Part shown: positions 21,793 through 29,186 of the stretch, one piece after another
Numbering within the stretch: position 1 is the first letter of the stretch
How the letters are laid out: each line of letters begins with the position of its first letter
Virus record (IMG/VR): IMGVR_UViG_3300025704_000058
Location: 1 to 35,789 of that record
Reading direction: 5' to 3' (one strand)
DNA: 35,789 nt
Source of the DNA: a virus
Notes under the pieces: generated by a model
What the model was told of the DNA's origin: nothing
Database searches by the model: none
What the model saw: the letters and a program-made list of their open reading frames with translations, nothing else
Made by a program: the position numbers and the translations under genes

Positions 21793-22761
21793 ATGACTGA
21801 ACAAAAAACAGCAGAAGGAAAACTAACGCCGGACGACATTGCTACGGGTAGTGTGGTTGCGGCATTGATGAACCAAAATCCATTCATGAGCGCTAACGAT
21901 GTACTACAGCGCGCATTTGATGCGGTTACAGGCCTGCCTCGTAAAGAACTAACCTTTGAAGCTTTGCACTGGGGGACACAATTTGAAGTACCTATCATTG
22001 ATGAAGCATGTAAGCGGTTAGCATTATCTGACTATAAAACAGACTTTGGCCGCGCTTTTTATCATGACGACTATCCTATGGCAGTAAGCTTAGACGCCAC
22101 TGCTGAGGGTGATGGCAGAGAACTAGTGACTGACCCGGACAAAGGCATTTATTGCGCCAATGCAAATAGAATCTTTTTGAAGGGTAAGGGTATCATCGAA
22201 GCAAAACTTACGTCACATGACGCTGAGTCAGAACTGCCACCGTATCGCGGTAAGCTTCAGCTGCAAATGGCCATGGATATTATGGGTTGTGAATGGGGTG
22301 CTGTTGCAGTCCTACACAAAGGCATAAAACTAGCTATTCATGTATTTAAGCGAGATAACACGCTTATCAACGAAATTAGAGACACTGCGGTGGACTTTAA
22401 GAAACGCGTAGATAAGTACAAAGAGGCAGAAGAAACTGATTGGTATCAATTTACTTCTACTCGATCTGCCGCGGCTATCTTTGATGAAGTCAATGATTCT
22501 GTACTGGCTATTCCTGCGCTTGAAGACGAAGTCAAAGCTGTTGATCAAATGCGCCAAGACATCAAGCTCTTAGAACAAAGACTTGAAGTGACACAAGCTA
22601 ACATTATGGGTAAAATGGGAGCCGCTAAGATATTAAGAGCCGGTAAGTACAGCGTAACATGGCCAACTATTAACTACAAAGCAGTACCCGAAAAGATAGT
22701 GCCGGCTAAGGAAGCTAGAACTATTCGTATAAATAAACTGAGGATTAAAAAAGATGACTAA
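21793..22761 (+). CDS. YqaJ-type viral exonuclease (PD-(D/E)XK)
   Basis: A 322-aa protein. The nuclease core shows HWGTQFE (E65), AVSLDATAEG (D101), GIIEAKLTS (E136, K138) and KLQLQMAM (Gln motif). That is the order of lambda-exonuclease-like YqaJ family enzymes, which resect double-stranded DNA 5' to 3'. The C-terminal third has a coiled-coil stretch (DQMRQDIKLLEQRLEVTQANI), common in phage YqaJ proteins. With the ERF protein two genes downstream it makes a two-component recombination system like Red. It begins 4 nt after the recombinase stop. Confidence 0.88.
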   Translation: MTEQKTAEGKLTPDDIATGSVVAALMNQNPFMSANDVLQRAFDAVTGLPRKELTFEALHWGTQFEVPIIDEACKRLALSDYKTDFGRAFYHDDYPMAVSLDATAEGDGRELVTDPDKGIYCANANRIFLKGKGIIEAKLTSHDAESELPPYRGKLQLQMAMDIMGCEWGAVAVLHKGIKLAIHVFKRDNTLINEIRDTAVDFKKRVDKYKEAEETDWYQFTSTRSAAAIFDEVNDSVLAIPALEDEVKAVDQMRQDIKLLEQRLEVTQANIMGKMGAAKILRAGKYSVTWPTINYKAVPEKIVPAKEARTIRINKLRIKKDD

Positions 22762-22939
22762 ACAAGAAAAAGACGATCACGACTGGTTAGAAACTTTAGC
22801 CGGTCGCATTGTGCAAGATGCTGATCCAATTATTGTGAAGCAGGCAAAGTTGGTGAGGCAGGTAATATCAGAAAGACGTAACACAAACTTTATTAAACAA
22901 TACATGGGAGAAACAGATGGAAACTTCGGCGATTGCTAA
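22754..22939 (+). CDS. Small hypothetical protein between exonuclease and ERF
   Basis: A 61-aa protein, acidic at the N-terminus (QEKDDHDWLETLAGRIV) then basic (VRQVISERRNTNFIKQY). It overlaps the exonuclease end by 8 nt and the ERF start by 23 nt. The location suggests a recombination accessory. No family recognised. Confidence 0.55.
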   Translation: MTKQEKDDHDWLETLAGRIVQDADPIIVKQAKLVRQVISERRNTNFIKQYMGETDGNFGDC

Positions 22940-23318
22940 AGCATTCTTAGCTGCACAAAAGGCGTTCGCGCCTGCAATAAAAACTAGTACCAATCCGCAT
23001 TTTAGAAGTAAGTATGTATCATTGGATGGTTGTATCGAAGCAGTAATTGACGCACTACATAACAATGGTATGTCAATGATCCAAAAGACACATGATTGCG
23101 AGACTGGGATTAAGATTGAAACTATCCTGCTCCATGAGTCAGGCGAAACGATGTCAGGTGGTACGTTGTATGTACCGGCTAACAAACATGACGCCCAAGG
23201 CTATGGGTCAGCATTAACTTATGCTAGACGTTACTCACTTATGTCAACCTGTGGCATTGCCCCGGAAGATGATGATGGTAATGCAGCAGTAAAGGCAGAA
23301 CTGCCAAAAAAGGCATAA
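22917..23318 (+). CDS. erf: ERF-family ssDNA annealing protein, zero-frame product
   Basis: A 133-aa protein with the ERF family core: NPHFRSKYVSLDGCIEAV, GMSMIQKT, LLHESGETMSGG, DAQGYGSALTYARRYSL, then GIAPEDDDGNAA. ERF proteins anneal complementary single strands in phage recombination. The family is usually near 200 aa; this frame stops early at 23318. The stop directly follows A AAA AAG (23306-23312), and a -1 shift there joins it to 83 more codons (to 23563) for a 215-aa protein. SD GGGAGA precedes the ATG. Confidence 0.88.
   Translation: METSAIAKAFLAAQKAFAPAIKTSTNPHFRSKYVSLDGCIEAVIDALHNNGMSMIQKTHDCETGIKIETILLHESGETMSGGTLYVPANKHDAQGYGSALTYARRYSLMSTCGIAPEDDDGNAAVKAELPKKA
23306..23312 (+). 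promoter_or_regulatory. dnaX-type -1 frameshift heptamer
   Basis: A AAA AAG is in the right phase (zero frame CCA AAA AAG GCA TAA). AAAGG ends 10 nt upstream of it, where dnaX has its stimulatory Shine-Dalgarno. Downstream only a small GGC-ATAA-GCC hairpin is seen. A deletion or sequencing error in the A6 run would give the same picture. Confidence 0.6.
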
Positions 23319-23563
23319 GCCTCAGTCTTCCCGGTAAAGAATCTATAGTTTGTACAGACAAAGATACATGGTTTGCCAAACTAAAAGAGATCGGTGAAAA
23401 GATTGAGGCCAGTAGCTTAGAAACAGATGCTAAGATTGAAAAGATCACGGCATTGCACAAGGTGAACGACTTTGTTATTAAGGGATTAAGTCCTGAGGTA
23501 GCACTGAAAGTCAAGTATAACTTTGGTGAGATAATGGTGAGGCTAGGCGTTCATAACGAATAG
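23312..23563 (+). CDS. C-terminal extension of ERF in the -1 frame
   Basis: The -1 frame is open from just after TAA at 23279-23281 to TAG at 23561-23563. It encodes a coding-like helical segment (DKDTWFAKLKEIGEKIEASS, then VALKVKYNFGEIMVRLGV). It has no ATG, and no GTG or TTG early enough to make a sensible separate protein, so it needs the ERF gene for initiation. Joined at the slippery site the total is 215 aa, close to usual ERF length. It has either a programmed shift or a natural or technical frame break. Confidence 0.65.
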   Translation, partial: GISLSLPGKESIVCTDKDTWFAKLKEIGEKIEASSLETDAKIEKITALHKVNDFVIKGLSPEVALKVKYNFGEIMVRLGVHNE

Positions 23564-23749
23564 CCCCACTATGTATTACATGTATTACTTGTTCATTACG
23601 TACATTGTAACTTCAAAGCCGAAGCGCATTTCTGTTGCTTTAGGTGATGTCCACATAATAAGTTCCTTGGTTCGTTAATCAAGACATTATTATGATATAC
23701 AGTGTACGTTTGAGCATCCTTAAAATCATTAATGAAAGGCAGATTAATC
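23564..23749 (+). other. Gene-free stretch with short tandem repeats
   Basis: This gap holds two direct copies of TGTATTAC (23575-23592 region), then related CATTAC and ACATTGTAA words, which could be protein-binding iterons. A promoter candidate follows at 23667-23696. No gene is evident. Confidence 0.4.
23667..23696 (+). promoter_or_regulatory. Possible secondary early promoter
   Basis: TTGGTT (23667-23672), an 18-bp spacer and TATGAT (23691-23696). It would start transcription near 23703, upstream of the last two rightward genes. The -35 is only partly consensus. Confidence 0.45.
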
Positions 23750-24034
23750 ATGAGTCAAACATACCAGTACGACCATACAACTGACGTAGAATTGTATAGT
23801 GAATCTGATCCATCTAAAGATATAGAGATGGTCCCATTGCTGCAAGCAGTTTTATATCAGGCAGTACATGATGCGATTAGATTAAAACCTAACAGTGCAG
23901 ATAAATTAGAAGCAACTCAATGGCTATGTGATGAAAATAATCATATGTTGCAATTGTGTTTGTCGTGTGTCAAAATGGATTATCAAAAAATAATTCGTAA
24001 GGTAGCGAAACAGGGATGGAACCTCAATTTATAG
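23750..24034 (+). CDS. Hypothetical protein (94 aa)
   Basis: A 94-aa protein: polar N-terminus, then a helical hydrophobic part (MVPLLQAVLYQAVHDAIRL) and a Cys-containing LQLCLSCVKM. I use the ATG at 23750 with AAAGG about 10 nt upstream; the ATG at 23732 has no ribosome site. No family recognised. It overlaps the next gene by 19 nt. Confidence 0.6.
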   Translation: MSQTYQYDHTTDVELYSESDPSKDIEMVPLLQAVLYQAVHDAIRLKPNSADKLEATQWLCDENNHMLQLCLSCVKMDYQKIIRKVAKQGWNLNL

Positions 24035-24186
24035 TAGTAGATGAGTACGGCGATAGCCTTCGTGCATTCTATACAAAAGAATCTGCGGAGGCATTCGTTA
24101 AAATACGCCCGGAATGCAAGATCGAGGACATTCCTGTACTAACTGATGAAGAGTTTGATGAGTTATATGGGTTACCACCGTTCTAA
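24016..24186 (+). CDS. Small acidic protein (56 aa), last rightward gene
   Basis: A 56-aa protein (FIVVDEYGDSLRAFYTKESA, then DEEFDELYGLPPF). Its start lies within the end of the previous gene. A small beta-alpha fold with an acidic tail is likely; this kind of short protein is seen in many phages without assigned function. It ends the rightward operon. Confidence 0.6.
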   Translation: MEPQFIVVDEYGDSLRAFYTKESAEAFVKIRPECKIEDIPVLTDEEFDELYGLPPF

Positions 24187-24251
24187 GCTGTCCTCAGCCC
24201 CGTCAGCAATACTTTAATACAATCTGATACTAACCCATCAAGTACTATAAG

Positions 24252-24287
24252 AAAACCTCACCACGGGCTTTATACGAGGTCGTTTTT
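24252..24287. terminator. Possible bidirectional terminator between convergent operons
   Basis: ACCTC (24255-24259) pairs with GAGGT (24276-24280), followed on the plus strand by CG and TTTTT. On the minus strand the stem is followed by TTTTC. It lies exactly between the convergent early and late operons. The 16-nt loop makes the stem weak. Confidence 0.4.
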
Positions 24288-24510
24288 AGTGTAGAGCCTT
24301 CGGTTTTGGTTCAACAAGATATAAATCTGCCCCTTCGCAGTGAATCATCAGATAATCATCTTCTTCATAGTTAAAACATATCTTAATGAGTGATTCTTCT
24401 TTATCTGGATCTTCAATTAGCTCCACATTCCATATCTTTTTGCCGGCTAACTTATCCAGCATCTCAGCTTGCTTTTCATCTGCTTCGCTTATACTATTTT
24501 CTTCGTCCAT
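24286..24510 (-). CDS. Hypothetical acidic protein (74 aa), end of the late operon
   Basis: A 74-aa, Glu/Asp-rich protein (MDEENSISEADEKQAEML, then IWNVELIEDPDKEESLIKI). No motif recognised. It overlaps the phosphoesterase by 22 nt and is the last leftward gene before the convergent terminator. Confidence 0.55.
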   Translation of the reverse strand: MDEENSISEADEKQAEMLDKLAGKKIWNVELIEDPDKEESLIKICFNYEEDDYLMIHCEGADLYLVEPKPKALH

Positions 24511-25196
24511 CTTCCATCCTCATTGAGTACCATAGGCATAAGTTTAGGCTGACCATCTATAATCATGCCGCAACCAATGATGAATCGATTTTTAAAGTTC
24601 TTAGCGTAATCGAACGCCATAGATTTTTGTGAAGTTAAGCAGCCAACTTGCATACCCCAATGCAGCGCATCTGGATTGCTGAAATAACCGATAGAAAATT
24701 TTGAATGATAATGTCCTTGGACACAATGTTTACCCATCTGCATGGATAGTTTAAGTACGTCAGCACTCATGCCATGTGTAAAAAAGCAGCGTGTGCCGTC
24801 AGACAAAGTAATGGTTAAATCATCTACCCACTCCCAGCTAGGGCCAACGCCAAGGTATTCATTGTAAGACTTGAGGTAGTCTTTAGGTAGTCCATACTTT
24901 AACGCTCTGCGATAAACGAGAGACGAATGATTGGAATGTACTAGGATCATCCTAGGAAAAATCTTTTCCAACTCATAGATGTATTGCCTAGACAGTCGCA
25001 GCTCATCCCCGGCTGATGGTAGGTCAGGGTTACTATCGTGCATACTGATAGCGTGCTGATCGAGTTCATCACCGATGTTAATGATAAGGTCTGGCTTGTA
25101 CTTTTTCTTGAGTGCTTTAAGAAACTCGAATGAGTCTTGATGATGGTACGGTATATGTAAATCTGATATTACTAATATTCTACTGTTCTTTGCCAT
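24489..25196 (-). CDS. Calcineurin-like metallophosphoesterase
   Basis: A 235-aa enzyme of the metallophosphoesterase superfamily. The metal-binding motifs are in order: DLH (D12, H14), GDELD (D43), SNH (N89, H90), THG (H141) and GHYH (H162, H164). SNH replaces the usual GNH. Such phage enzymes act on phosphodiesters or phosphomonoesters; the substrate cannot be told from sequence. It lies downstream of the holin-like genes near the end of the late operon and overlaps the last gene. Confidence 0.88.
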   Translation of the reverse strand: MAKNSRILVISDLHIPYHHQDSFEFLKALKKKYKPDLIINIGDELDQHAISMHDSNPDLPSAGDELRLSRQYIYELEKIFPRMILVHSNHSSLVYRRALKYGLPKDYLKSYNEYLGVGPSWEWVDDLTITLSDGTRCFFTHGMSADVLKLSMQMGKHCVQGHYHSKFSIGYFSNPDALHWGMQVGCLTSQKSMAFDYAKNFKNRFIIGCGMIIDGQPKLMPMVLNEDGRWTKKIV

Positions 25197-25237
25197 GATA
25201 GTTGTTCCGGATTAACTATATAGCCATTGTATATCAA

Positions 25238-25669
25238 CTACTTACCCTTGGCAAGTTGTCCTCCAAAGTAGAATTCTATAATCATAGTAGCCCATGCAAA
25301 TATTTCATCAAACTTATATAGGCCTTTGACTGTTTCAAATCTAGTGCCACCACCTATTTCAAATAATCCGAAAAAAAATGTAGCTGGTTTTTCTACTACC
25401 TCGATCACTGTATCAATACCAAAGACTCCAGCTAGTGGATAGATAGCAACTAAGGCCAGTACAGCAAACATAAGTATGCGCCTGTTCCATGCAGCCATTG
25501 GTGATTCATTGTTGGATTGTTCGCGTGCCTTCTGGATCTCGCCTGACTTAGCAGCCAAGACTTCTAACATCATCTTGTTTTGATCGTGTGATTGCTGCGA
25601 CTTGATAGCCAATAGCTTGGCAAAAAAGCCTAAGCCTATAGGGATTAAGTGCTGCAAGATAGTTATCAT
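25238..25669 (-). CDS. Holin-like membrane protein
   Basis: A 143-aa protein with an N-terminal hydrophobic stretch (about 3-21), a polar Gln/Lys/Glu helix (25-60), a clear membrane helix (65-84, ILMFAVLALVAIYPLAGVFG) and a C-terminal amphipathic membrane segment (122-138). This layout resembles three-segment holins of the GTA_holin type. It lies in a run of five small membrane-type proteins, which supports a lysis role. Which member is the actual holin is uncertain. Confidence 0.65.
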   Translation of the reverse strand: MITILQHLIPIGLGFFAKLLAIKSQQSHDQNKMMLEVLAAKSGEIQKAREQSNNESPMAAWNRRILMFAVLALVAIYPLAGVFGIDTVIEVVEKPATFFFGLFEIGGGTRFETVKGLYKFDEIFAWATMIIEFYFGGQLAKGK

Positions 25670-25846
25670 TTAATAACAGTCGCCTTCAAATCTTTCAATT
25701 TTGTACGGACATACTTCTTTATGAGTTTGATTTCTTTTTGGACGTGGCGGAGTACCAAGGCTAGCAAGATCATGACTACCAAAATCAAATAGCTCATCGA
25801 TAAACTCTCCAGTTAATAGTTTCTTAATCTTTTTAAATAAAAGCAT
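25670..25846 (-). CDS. Small basic protein (58 aa) in the lysis cluster
   Basis: A 58-aa protein with an amphipathic basic N-terminus (MLLFKKIKKLLTGEFIDELF) and a Pro/Arg/Lys-rich middle (GTPPRPKRNQTHK). Two Cys lie near the C-terminus (CPYKIERFEGDC). The ATG follows the upstream stop directly and its stop precedes the holin-like start with no gap. No family recognised; a membrane-associated accessory is plausible. Confidence 0.6.
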   Translation of the reverse strand: MLLFKKIKKLLTGEFIDELFDFGSHDLASLGTPPRPKRNQTHKEVCPYKIERFEGDCY

Positions 25847-25847
25847 A

Positions 25848-26204
25848 TTATTTACTCCATACTTTAGACATAGTGAGGCATAGTAGTCCTGCCCCTATAC
25901 CTGTAACAATTGCTTCGGTAGATGGTCCACCAAAGTGTGTAGGGTGAGTCATCATATCAGCTACTGCGGTAAAGAATCCAATAGCACCTGCCATAGCAAA
26001 CTTGTTATCTGATAGGTTTTGATTGCCATATATAATTAATGCTACTGTAGCTATAGAAGCAATTACGCCAACCTGTAATGCTTTCTCCCAATGCCCTAAA
26101 GTAATAGCTATTAGGTTACCCTGTGTCATCATCACTATGCAAGAGGTAGTAGATTCAGAAAGTCTTTTTAGAAAAGTGTTGATATGCTTTATTAGTAAAT
26201 CCAT
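25848..26204 (-). CDS. Three-helix membrane protein, possible holin
   Basis: A 118-aa protein with three hydrophobic segments: LQVGVIASIATVALIIYG, FAMAGAIGFFTAVADMM and AIVTGIGAGLLCLTM. Length and topology suit a class I holin. I start at the ATG at 26204; a longer frame would need TTG at 26219. It overlaps the 35-aa membrane ORF by 13 nt. Confidence 0.6.
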   Translation of the reverse strand: MDLLIKHINTFLKRLSESTTSCIVMMTQGNLIAITLGHWEKALQVGVIASIATVALIIYGNQNLSDNKFAMAGAIGFFTAVADMMTHPTHFGGPSTEAIVTGIGAGLLCLTMSKVWSK

Positions 26205-26299
26205 CCATATAATATACAAGCAATGATTGGGCTGACTGGTAGCACTGCTAGTAAAGTTAGTATTGTAACAAAAGTCTTACGCGTAAGTAAGGATTGCAT
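26192..26299 (-). CDS. Tiny membrane protein (35 aa)
   Basis: A 35-aa, almost entirely hydrophobic protein (FVTILTLLAVLPVSPIIACILYGW). It overlaps the neighbours on both sides by 13 and 23 nt, the spacing typical of this operon. It is possibly a lysis regulator or antiholin. No homology can be judged at this length. Confidence 0.5.
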   Translation of the reverse strand: MQSLLTRKTFVTILTLLAVLPVSPIIACILYGWIY

Positions 26300-26357
26300 A
26301 GCAATAACTCCAGACTAATACCAATGCAAAGCATACAATGACTGTAGTTTCTTTCAT
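26277..26357 (-). CDS. Tiny membrane protein (26 aa)
   Basis: A 26-aa single-helix protein (VIVCFALVLVWSYCYAIL) with a start in the ATGA overlap with the preceding gene. The coupling argues that it is translated; otherwise it would be too short to call. Confidence 0.45.
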   Translation of the reverse strand: MKETTVIVCFALVLVWSYCYAILTYA

Positions 26358-26521
26358 ATATTGTTTACCACAACTGCGACCACGATAGCACCGAAACCTG
26401 TCATGCAACCCCAGATGAGTTTGTTAATCATAGACTCTAAGCGATCAAGTCTATAGTGTAGTGTAGCATACCTCTCGGCACACAGTTTCTCATGAGCTAA
26501 CAGTTCTTCGTGTGGTGACAT
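26354..26521 (-). CDS. Coiled-coil membrane protein, XhlA-like layout
   Basis: A 55-aa protein: a charged helix (HEELLAHEKLCAERYATLHYRLDRLE) followed by one C-terminal membrane helix (CMTGFGAIVVAVVV). The same layout is seen in XhlA-type hemolysin or holin-associated phage proteins. The ATG overlaps the upstream stop (TAATG) and its stop overlaps the next ATG. Probable lysis accessory. Confidence 0.6.
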   Translation of the reverse strand: MSPHEELLAHEKLCAERYATLHYRLDRLESMINKLIWGCMTGFGAIVVAVVVNNI

Positions 26522-26868
26522 TAATTAGTTACTTCTATCCAGTTAGTTGTAGGTTCATCCCATTCATAAATTTTGTCATCATTTGGGTAAGATACTGGAG
26601 CATCCCATGTCCATGTAGTTTCATTTAGTGTCCATGATGGGAAAGGTTGTGGGGCGTAGAATACATCGTTAGTCGCATCATAGGTAAACCCTATACCTGC
26701 ATAGTTCCCTCTTAGAGGTCTGCCTTCTGGATGCTGATTACCATGTGTATTGTAAGATGTTTGTATCCATTCGCCTGGACTAGAGTCTACGAAAGTATCA
26801 AAGAAGTCTGCCTCTGCGACAATGACTTGTTCTACTAATCCGTTATTAACTTTTGCGTAATGTGCCAT
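26521..26868 (-). CDS. Conserved marine-phage tail-region protein
   Basis: A 115-aa, Trp/Pro/Asn-rich protein. The segment WIQTSYNTHGNQHP...RPLRGNYAGIGFTYDATNDVFYAPQPFPSWTLNE is a conserved pattern in cyanophage and other marine phage proteins found next to tail-fibre genes. Its function is unknown; a fibre-associated structural role is likely. It follows the glycine-rich adhesin. Confidence 0.65.
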   Translation of the reverse strand: MAHYAKVNNGLVEQVIVAEADFFDTFVDSSPGEWIQTSYNTHGNQHPEGRPLRGNYAGIGFTYDATNDVFYAPQPFPSWTLNETTWTWDAPVSYPNDDKIYEWDEPTTNWIEVTN

Positions 26869-26879
26869 ATATAATTTCC

Positions 26880-27818
26880 TTAAGTTGTATAGCTACCTGA
26901 TGATGTATAAGTAAGTATGGTATTAGAACCATCGGTTGTTACTGTAGGTGAGCCTGTAGTTGTTCCTGTGTATTTAGCTGTAGGTACTCGTAGGATGACT
27001 ATACCTGAACCTCCATTACCAGCTGGATTAACAATATGACTACCTCCACCGCCACCGCCTGTGTTTGCAGTGCCTGCCGTTGGATTAACACCGCTTTGAC
27101 CGCCATTACCACCACCGCCATTACCGCCACTACCCAAAGTACTATCCTGTGCTGCCCCACCACCACCACCAGCATAAAAAATAGCTGTGCCTGTAATAGA
27201 ATTTGATAATCCAACTCCACCATTACCACCATTTAGGGATGTACCATTACTTCCAATAGCACCAGCACCTCCACCACCACCACCACCATAAGTTGCACCG
27301 CTGCCACCTGCATTACCTTGACCTCCTGTTCCAGCACCAGCAGCCCCAACGTCATACCCACTATTACCACCTCCAGAACCTCCGCTAAGACCAGTACGTG
27401 TAGGTACTAAGTTATAAGAACCACCACCTCCGCCGCCTAAGGCAGTTAAAGTACTAAATACAGAATCTTGTCCGTTACTACCTCTTACACTATCAGAAGC
27501 TCCGCCAGACCCGCCTGCCCCTACAATTACTGTATAGGTAGAACCTATAGCTAAATTAGTAGTTCCTGTAAGATATCCCCCTGCTCCACCTCCACCAGAG
27601 TAGTATCGTCCGCCACCTCCAGCACCACCAGCGACAATGAGATAATCTATTCCGTAAGCATTACCTAAAGTAGCCCATCCATCTATGGTGTTATATACCT
27701 CTATTTGACCTGTTGTGGTGTTATACCCCATCTGCCCTGTTACTGGACTTGCTGGTCTAGTGCCAGTAGTCCATGAGGAATTAGTAATACCTTTTGTTCC
27801 GTCTAATACAATAGCCAT
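26880..27818 (-). CDS. Glycine-rich tail adhesin
   Basis: A 312-aa protein. The first 55 residues are a fibre-attachment-like part (IVLDGTKGITNSSW; RPASPVTGQMGYNTTTGQIEVYN). After YLIVAGGAGGGGRYYSGGGG come many Gly-rich runs (about residues 63-280) and a short beta C-terminus. This composition matches phage adhesins whose polyglycine helices pack as a sandwich and expose variable loops to the receptor. It overlaps the accessory gene by one base (TAATG). A second such gene lies nearby at 28124. Confidence 0.75.
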   Translation of the reverse strand: MAIVLDGTKGITNSSWTTGTRPASPVTGQMGYNTTTGQIEVYNTIDGWATLGNAYGIDYLIVAGGAGGGGRYYSGGGGAGGYLTGTTNLAIGSTYTVIVGAGGSGGASDSVRGSNGQDSVFSTLTALGGGGGGSYNLVPTRTGLSGGSGGGNSGYDVGAAGAGTGGQGNAGGSGATYGGGGGGGAGAIGSNGTSLNGGNGGVGLSNSITGTAIFYAGGGGGAAQDSTLGSGGNGGGGNGGQSGVNPTAGTANTGGGGGGSHIVNPAGNGGSGIVILRVPTAKYTGTTTGSPTVTTDGSNTILTYTSSGSYTT

Positions 27819-28123
27819 TATTCACCTTCCTTTGGATGTGCTTCTTTAACTGACCTGATATGATCTAGCCATGTCTCTGTACCATTCATTGTGTCGTGGT
27901 ATTGCATGTCTAGTTGTTCTGCTAGTGGTGCGTAGGCTGCTTGTCTTAATTCACTGTATGTTGGTACGTGTACTGGCTTGAGTAAAATAACGCCATCTAC
28001 AACTTGATGTGTTTCGCTACTTACATCGTCAGCTACATCCATCCAGATTAACTCTGGAGCAACTGGGAAAGTTATAGACTCTATCTGTACAATCTTACCT
28101 TCAAAGATTAGGGCTTTTTTCAT
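27818..28123 (-). CDS. Tail-fibre accessory protein (101 aa)
   Basis: A 101-aa protein. Its second half (PTYSELRQAAYAPLAEQLDM, QYHDTMNGTETWLDHI, VKEAHPK) is the common phage motif AEQLD-YHD-NGT-W-IKA-HPK found beside fibre genes, often annotated as tail-fibre assembly chaperone or tail assembly protein. It lies between the two glycine-rich adhesins, suggesting it assists one of them. Confidence 0.65.
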   Translation of the reverse strand: MKKALIFEGKIVQIESITFPVAPELIWMDVADDVSSETHQVVDGVILLKPVHVPTYSELRQAAYAPLAEQLDMQYHDTMNGTETWLDHIRSVKEAHPKEGE

Positions 28124-28795
28124 TTAGAAGAACTCCTCAACAAAGATTATTCCAGCAATACCTGCTATACCCGAAGTCTGCACACCAGCACCACCAGCAC
28201 CGTAAGTAAATGCTCCAAAAAATGACGTGCCTCCTGCACTAGGGTTTGTATTAGTGGAAGACCCACCACTAAAATTTATAGTTCCGTTTGAACCAATACC
28301 ACCTACGGCAAAAGAGTTAGGATTATTAGAACCACCATTACCTCCTCCAGTAGCAGAAGCCAGTGTTCCAAATGATGACGTTCCGCCACCACCTGCTCCT
28401 ATAGTTACTGTCTGTGATGCCCCAAGTGTTGCCGAGTCAACAACTAGTACTGCAGTACCACCACCGCCACCGCCCCTACCAAAGTTGCTGCCTCCGTTTC
28501 CTCCACCCCCAACCACAGTAATCTTTGCTTTAACTAATCCAGCAGGTCGGGTATAAGTACCAGATGAAGTGAATACTTGAATGCTATAGTCACCACCACC
28601 TGCAGGTAAGCCAGTTAGATTAGCTCCACTGATTGCAGGTAAGTCACCAGATAACTTAGTAGCATCTAATGTGCTAGTAGAATCTAGTAATGTACCGCTA
28701 GTAGCAGGTAAGGTTAAGGTATTCGTTCCAGCAACTGCTGGTGCTGATATGGTTAGCTCACCAGAGGTGTCGCCTTGTAGTTTAATTGATGCCAT
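28124..28795 (-). CDS. Second glycine-rich tail adhesin
   Basis: A 223-aa protein. The N-terminus (LQGDTSGELTISAPAVAGTN) and LSGDLPAISGANLTGLP near residue 50-65 are repeat units usual in phage fibre shafts. From about residue 85 it is Gly/Ser/Asn-rich (GRGGGGGG, VTIGAGGGG, GGNGGSNNPN), similar in kind to the adhesin at 26880. It probably forms another receptor-binding tip. Which adhesin is used by which fibre is unclear. Confidence 0.7.
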   Translation of the reverse strand: MASIKLQGDTSGELTISAPAVAGTNTLTLPATSGTLLDSTSTLDATKLSGDLPAISGANLTGLPAGGGDYSIQVFTSSGTYTRPAGLVKAKITVVGGGGNGGSNFGRGGGGGGTAVLVVDSATLGASQTVTIGAGGGGTSSFGTLASATGGGNGGSNNPNSFAVGGIGSNGTINFSGGSSTNTNPSAGGTSFFGAFTYGAGGAGVQTSGIAGIAGIIFVEEFF

Positions 28796-29019
28796 TAGAT
28801 ACTTGCTCCTTTCAATTCATCTACCGTAGTCATACTGTCTACTTGATTAGTAATATCACGAAGCCTTTGTTTTTCTGCTACGATAGCCGTAGTATCTGCA
28901 CCTGATTCTAATGCTCGTTGAAACAATACATCCTGTGCTTCAAGCAATGGCTCACGTTCTGCACGAAGCCTATCCTTTGTGATGACTTTAGCTTTGTCTA
29001 TGTTGACTGTTATTCCCAT
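28795..29019 (-). CDS. Tail-fibre region small protein (74 aa)
   Basis: A 74-aa, charged helical protein (KVITKDRLRAEREPLLEAQDVLFQRALESG), a widespread phage pattern near tail genes, perhaps an assembly chaperone. I take the ATG at 29019 with AGGGA 9 nt upstream; GTG at 29025 is an alternative. It overlaps the 55-aa gene upstream and the adhesin downstream. Confidence 0.6.
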   Translation of the reverse strand: MGITVNIDKAKVITKDRLRAEREPLLEAQDVLFQRALESGADTTAIVAEKQRLRDITNQVDSMTTVDELKGASI

Positions 29020-29177
29020 ATCCACGCATCCCTAAATGTTCTATCTGATGGTACCTCTGAATCTTCTACAATGTGATACTCTGCACCTGTTGGTATGTCT
29101 TTCATACAGGCTTCAATTGTATCGGCAGGTACAATAATTGCTACTCCACCTTCTTCTGTTTTATATACTATTCTCAT
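29010..29177 (-). CDS. Small conserved tail-region protein (55 aa)
   Basis: A 55-aa protein (RIVYKTEEGGVAIIVPAD...IPTGAEYHIVEDSEVPSDRTFRDAWIW). The ending VPSDRTFR-AW is a recurring phage motif beside tail-fibre genes. Function unknown. It starts 9 nt after the fibre stop with AAGGA upstream and overlaps the next gene. Confidence 0.7.
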   Translation of the reverse strand: MRIVYKTEEGGVAIIVPADTIEACMKDIPTGAEYHIVEDSEVPSDRTFRDAWIWE

Positions 29178-29186
29178 AATTTATCC

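Noticed and set aside
24143-24149. Another CTGATGA that might begin a hammerhead
   Set aside because: No GAAA with flanking complementary stems follows; it is ordinary coding sequence of the 56-aa gene.
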